A DNA stretch of 64,000 bases, taken from assembly GCF_009754945.1 (NCBI RefSeq), contig NZ_WPIN01000005.1:496001-560000 (forward strand). Reading direction: 5' to 3'. Positions 60,857 to 64,000 of this stretch are shown here, one piece after another. The stretch comes from Spirosoma arboris (lineage in GTDB: Bacteria; Bacteroidota; Bacteroidia; Cytophagales; Spirosomataceae). The notes beneath the pieces are model-generated. The model made no database searches and was not told the origin of the DNA. It was given only the letters and a program-made list of their open reading frames with translations. Each line of letters opens with the position of its first letter. The first letter of the stretch is position 1. A program made the translations under genes and the position numbers.

Positions 60857-62164
60857 ATGAACTTCCGGCATATCTTATTCATTAGTTGGGCAATCCTGAG
60901 TTGCCTTACCGCCTGCAAACATCAGGAACAGGCTGTTACTCCAGGCCCACCAGATACTCAACCCAACAACCCAGCCCAAAATGCGACCCCGATTGGTCAA
61001 CCGCAAGGCGCTCCCACAACTCAAACCATTGGCCCCGAAGGTGGTACGATTACTACGCCTGATGGTACAGTTAAACTAGTTTTACCTGCTGGTGCCGTCA
61101 CGAAAGCTACTACTATCACCATTCAGCCCATAACCAACGAGGTTCCTAATGGTCTGGGGATGGCCTATCGTTTTTCGCCAGACGGTACACAATTTGCCAA
61201 GCCAGCTACTTTGACCGTTCATTATAATACGGCTGATGTAGCTGCAAATGATCCCGACCTGCTCCAGGTGGGCTACCAGGGAAGCGACCAGCGCTGGGTA
61301 CGAGCAGCAGACGTGCAGGTAGATACCACCAACCAGCAGATTTCAGTGCCTATGCCTCACTTCAGCGATTGGAGTGCATACGAACTCGCTAAACTCGAAT
61401 TATTGGATGTTAATGGGAATCCGGCTGATGGAAAAAAGGCCAAATTAGGCGAGTCCATAAAACTGGAGATCTCAGAAGCCATACTTATAGAACCATTGGT
61501 TAATCCTGACAGAGAATCCCTGACGATTAAAGATGTAGCATGGTCAGTGTTGGATGGTGGTGCCAATGGGCAGGTCACAGGCAAAGGATATCAGGCTGTT
61601 TACACGGCTCCTAATAAATATCCTCCTCACAACCCGATCATAGTCGTAGCCGAAATTACGTTTAAAGAGCGATCCCGAAAGGCTTATCTGCTTAAACGCA
61701 TTTATATTGAAACAGATGATTATTTCAGAGGTACGATTGATGGAGTCGCCTTCGACTGGCCCGTTATGTCCTATACAGGAATTTATGATAAGGTCTTAAT
61801 CGTAGGTGGTGAAGCGGGATGGGTGCCCAATATTCAAATTTCTATATACCATGGTCCTGATAACCTAACCGGTTCTTATCCGTACACCGAAGTTGTCAAG
61901 GAAAATCGTGCTCTTATAGGGTATCGAAACACCTCAGCCGTAGGCGATGGTAGTATTAACTATTACTACGAATGCACAGGTGATCTGGTACTTTCATCAG
62001 GTGGGGTTACAATAACCAACGTGGAGCGTAAAGATGGTAGAGAGATCGTTGAAGGGAGTTTTACGGCTACGGTCTACAAAGTCTCCGGGAAGTGTCCCGC
62101 CATGCTTCAGAAGAAAACAGCGCTAACGGGCTCCTTTCATTTAAGTCGTACTGTGACGCAATAA
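60857..62164 (+). CDS. lipoprotein with ZU5-like domain
   Basis: A 435-residue lipoprotein: hydrophobic start and lipobox LSCLTAC give lipidation near residue 20. After a Pro/Gln-rich linker comes a ZU5-like domain (TIGPEGGTITTPDG, LVLPAGAVTKATTITIQ near 60-95, then YRFSPDGTQFAKPATLTVHY) and further strand-rich repeats. The likely site is the outer-membrane surface or periplasm. Function unknown. Confidence 0.7.
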   Translation: MNFRHILFISWAILSCLTACKHQEQAVTPGPPDTQPNNPAQNATPIGQPQGAPTTQTIGPEGGTITTPDGTVKLVLPAGAVTKATTITIQPITNEVPNGLGMAYRFSPDGTQFAKPATLTVHYNTADVAANDPDLLQVGYQGSDQRWVRAADVQVDTTNQQISVPMPHFSDWSAYELAKLELLDVNGNPADGKKAKLGESIKLEISEAILIEPLVNPDRESLTIKDVAWSVLDGGANGQVTGKGYQAVYTAPNKYPPHNPIIVVAEITFKERSRKAYLLKRIYIETDDYFRGTIDGVAFDWPVMSYTGIYDKVLIVGGEAGWVPNIQISIYHGPDNLTGSYPYTEVVKENRALIGYRNTSAVGDGSINYYYECTGDLVLSSGGVTITNVERKDGREIVEGSFTATVYKVSGKCPAMLQKKTALTGSFHLSRTVTQ

Positions 62165-62171
62165 AGAACCT

Positions 62172-62216
62172 TGTCTATATCAGGCATAAGCACGTTGTTC
62201 TTACCTGATATAGACA
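62172..62216. terminator. 13-bp hairpin after the lipoprotein gene
   Basis: TGTCTATATCAGG (62172-62184) and its reverse complement (62204-62216) with a 19-base loop, 8 bases after the stop. AT-rich, weak terminator-like. Confidence 0.5.
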
Positions 62217-62271
62217 GTATTACTCCTAGCAACCAGCAAGTAGAATTTAGGTTAAAGGTGCTCTACGTGGC

Positions 62272-63420
62272 ATGCAACGAAGGACGTTTATTCAGAATAC
62301 AGGCTTGCTTACGGCAGCTCTGAGCACAGCCGGAACGGAACTTTTGGCCGCGTCGCCATCGCAGAACGGAGCGAAGAACAAGCTTCCGAAATGGAAAGGC
62401 TTTAACATGCTCGATTTCTTCTCGCCCGATCCAGCGAATAGTCGACCAGCTACCCAGGAAGACTATTTCAAATGGATGCAAGATTGGGGCTTCGATTTCG
62501 TAAGGATTCCGATGGCATATCCAGCTTACCTGAAGTTTGACCGGAGCCGGAACATCACACAAGAAGAAGTGTACAATATTGATCAGCAAGCCGTTGATCG
62601 GATTGACGCGCTTGTAGCAATGGCGCATAAACATAACCTGCATGTCAGTCTGAATCTGCACCGCGCACCGGGCTACTGCGTGAACGAAGGCTTTCATGAG
62701 CCCTACAACCTCTGGACCGATCAGGCGGCACTCGATGCATTCTGTTTTCACTGGAACATGTGGGCCAAACGGTATAAGAACGTATCGTCGAAGAAAATCA
62801 GCTTCGATTTGCTGAACGAACCCAGTATGCGGGCCGACATGAATGATCAGCATTCCAAACGCAGTACTGTACCGGGGGAGGTGTATCGAAAAGTGGCACT
62901 AGCCGCGTCAGAAGCAATTTGGAAGGAAAACAAAACCCATCTTATCATCGCAGATGGGAACGATACCGGCTCATCGGTAATACCCGCCATCGCCGATCTG
63001 AACATTGCCCAAAGTTGTCGGGGCTACAATCCGGGCATCATTTCGCATTACAAAGCGCCTTGGGCAAATAAAGATCCAGATCACTTACCAGAACCCAAAT
63101 GGCCGGGACAAGTGGGCGACAAGTACCTGAGTCGAGCCATGCTCGAAACCTTCTATCAGCCCTGGATTGATCTGGTAAACAAGGGGGTTGGTGTACACTG
63201 TGGCGAGTGCGGTTGCTGGAACAAAACACCCCACGATGTGTTTCTGGCCTGGTTTAAAGATGTGCTTGATATTCTGTCGAGCAACGGAATTGGGTTTGCG
63301 CTTTGGGAGTTTGTAGGCTCATTTGGCATTCTCGACTCCGGCCGCACCGACGTAGCCTACGAAGATTGGTACGGCCATAAGCTGGACAGGAAGTTATTGA
63401 ATTTGATGTTGAAGGCGTAA
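62272..63420 (+). CDS. GH5 glycosidase with a Tat-like signal
   Basis: A 382-residue clan GH-A enzyme. The N-terminus has RR (MQRRTFIQNTGLLTAALS), resembling a Tat signal. The acid/base Glu183 is in FDLLNEPSMR and the nucleophile Glu312 in GVHCGECGCW. The family cuts beta-1,4-glucans, mannans or related chains; which one is open. It is preceded by the lipoprotein and followed by a double hairpin and the RAYT gene. Confidence 0.85.
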   Translation: MQRRTFIQNTGLLTAALSTAGTELLAASPSQNGAKNKLPKWKGFNMLDFFSPDPANSRPATQEDYFKWMQDWGFDFVRIPMAYPAYLKFDRSRNITQEEVYNIDQQAVDRIDALVAMAHKHNLHVSLNLHRAPGYCVNEGFHEPYNLWTDQAALDAFCFHWNMWAKRYKNVSSKKISFDLLNEPSMRADMNDQHSKRSTVPGEVYRKVALAASEAIWKENKTHLIIADGNDTGSSVIPAIADLNIAQSCRGYNPGIISHYKAPWANKDPDHLPEPKWPGQVGDKYLSRAMLETFYQPWIDLVNKGVGVHCGECGCWNKTPHDVFLAWFKDVLDILSSNGIGFALWEFVGSFGILDSGRTDVAYEDWYGHKLDRKLLNLMLKA

Positions 63421-63457
63421 GGTTACTTTACAACTAGCTTCCCGTCAATGTAGATAC

Positions 63458-63539
63458 GTATGACCCCTTCAGGGTCACATGTTTATAGATAAATGATCTG
63501 ACCATTCTCTATAAACATGTGACCCTGAGGGGGTCATAC
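63458..63539. repeat. double REP-like inverted element upstream of the RAYT
   Basis: A 31-bp inverted repeat (63458-63488 and 63509-63539) with one mismatch. Each arm contains a small stem (TGACCC...GGGTCA), so the unit looks like two REP hairpins facing each other (BIME/REPIN type). It ends 33 bases before the transposase ATG, where IS200/IS605 relatives have their end structure. Confidence 0.75.
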
Positions 63540-63572
63540 AAAAATTTGGATTGAATCTATAGCCATCAAACT

Positions 63573-64000
63573 ATGCCTGGCACATTTTCTCAAATCTATA
63601 TCCACATTGTTTTTGCAGTCAAAGGGAGAAATAGCCTGATATGTACAGAATGGGAAGAAGATCTTTATAAATACATAACCGGCATTGTTCAGAATAAAGG
63701 GCAAAAAATGCTGTCTATCAATGGAATGTCAGATCACATTCATTTTCTGATTGGCATGAAACCATCCTGTTGTTTGTCTGACTTGGTTAGAGAAATAAAA
63801 AAGTCATCGAACACTTTCATTCTGGATAACCAATTCTGCAAATTCAGATTTGAGTGGCAAGAAGGCTATGGAGCTTTTTCATATAGCCATTCTGCATTAG
63901 ACAATGTAATTGCCTATATCGCTAATCAAAAAGAGCATCACCGAAACAGGACATTTCGAGAGGAATACATGACGTTCCTACAAAAATTTCAAATCGAATT
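63573..64000 (+). CDS. REP-associated tyrosine transposase (IS200/IS605 TnpA-like), 3' end missing
   Basis: A Y1-type HUH transposase; 142 residues seen and the frame runs past the window. The start reads MPGTFSQIYIHIVFAVKGR; the HUH metal site is in SDHIHFLIGM, and the catalytic Tyr is probably in IAYIANQKEHH. IS200-type TnpA acts on single-stranded DNA at hairpins; RAYTs are the domesticated relatives that recognise REP sequences. The GYGAFSYSHSALDNVIAY part matches this family. The window cannot show whether a right-end hairpin follows. Confidence 0.85.
   Translation, partial: MPGTFSQIYIHIVFAVKGRNSLICTEWEEDLYKYITGIVQNKGQKMLSINGMSDHIHFLIGMKPSCCLSDLVREIKKSSNTFILDNQFCKFRFEWQEGYGAFSYSHSALDNVIAYIANQKEHHRNRTFREEYMTFLQKFQIE

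Noticed and set aside
1..64000. CRISPR arrays, tRNA, rRNA, riboswitches
   Set aside because: I scanned for spaced direct repeats and T-loop motifs and found no convincing case. Occasional GTTCGAA strings lie inside coding sequence.

Overview
The window looks like chromosomal DNA of a Bacteroidota bacterium, most probably a Cytophagales member of the Spirosoma type. This rests on the gene families present (DUF6807/PmoA-like, DUF4230, DUF2911 and DUF5009 proteins, YqgE, many secreted glycoside hydrolases and small lipoproteins), on promoter-like TAnnTTTG -7 elements upstream of several genes, and on the absence of clear Shine-Dalgarno sequences. The genus is inferred from family content, not proven. 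I saw no tRNA, rRNA, CRISPR array, prophage or SusC/SusD pair.

Layout. 1-2.5 kb: the start of pyrF (cut by the window edge), rfbC, a DJ-1/PfpI protein and a small hypothetical gene. 2.6-8.9 kb: a minus-strand block of secreted proteins (525-residue unknown, PmoA-like, lipoprotein, GH39-like, GH16) that looks like polysaccharide breakdown. 8.9-13.9 kb: a complete trans-4-hydroxy-L-proline degradation set (epimerase, FAD oxidase/dehydrogenase, DapA-like deaminase, alpha-ketoglutarate semialdehyde dehydrogenase). 14-17 kb: aat and the proline biosynthesis pair proB-proA. 17-27 kb: rarA, an ECF sigma factor, adenine deaminase, a DUF5009 membrane protein, altronate dehydratase plus an SDR enzyme, uvrB. 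27-33 kb: a possible CdiA-CT-like nuclease, DUF2911, an esterase, GH2 beta-galactosidase. 33-45 kb: a sigma-54 response regulator and a histidine kinase separated by a LuxE-like gene and a lipoprotein, hemA, an OmpH/Skp-like chaperone, DUF4230, YqgE, an outer-membrane barrel, and nuoA-orf-nuoB. 44.5-51 kb: sialate O-acetylesterase, two tandem MFS transporters, GH20 and a second DUF5009 protein. 51-60 kb: two PLP enzymes, two beta-lactamase-fold serine hydrolases, an Hsp70-like ATPase, a VanX-like dipeptidase, a secreted sugar isomerase-like protein. 60-64 kb: a ZU5-like lipoprotein, a GH5 glycosidase and the start of a REP-associated tyrosine transposase (RAYT).

The most striking thing is not a gene. 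The window holds many long, often perfect palindromes (arms 13-45 bp). Several start within a few bases of a stop codon, and some fill the whole gap between two genes. Arms match each other exactly, yet most loci have unrelated arm sequences; a few small families recur. One copy sits in frame inside the adenine deaminase gene, and two supply the stop codon of a gene. A RAYT with its own double hairpin lies at the right end. Whether the RAYT has anything to do with the other palindromes is untested.
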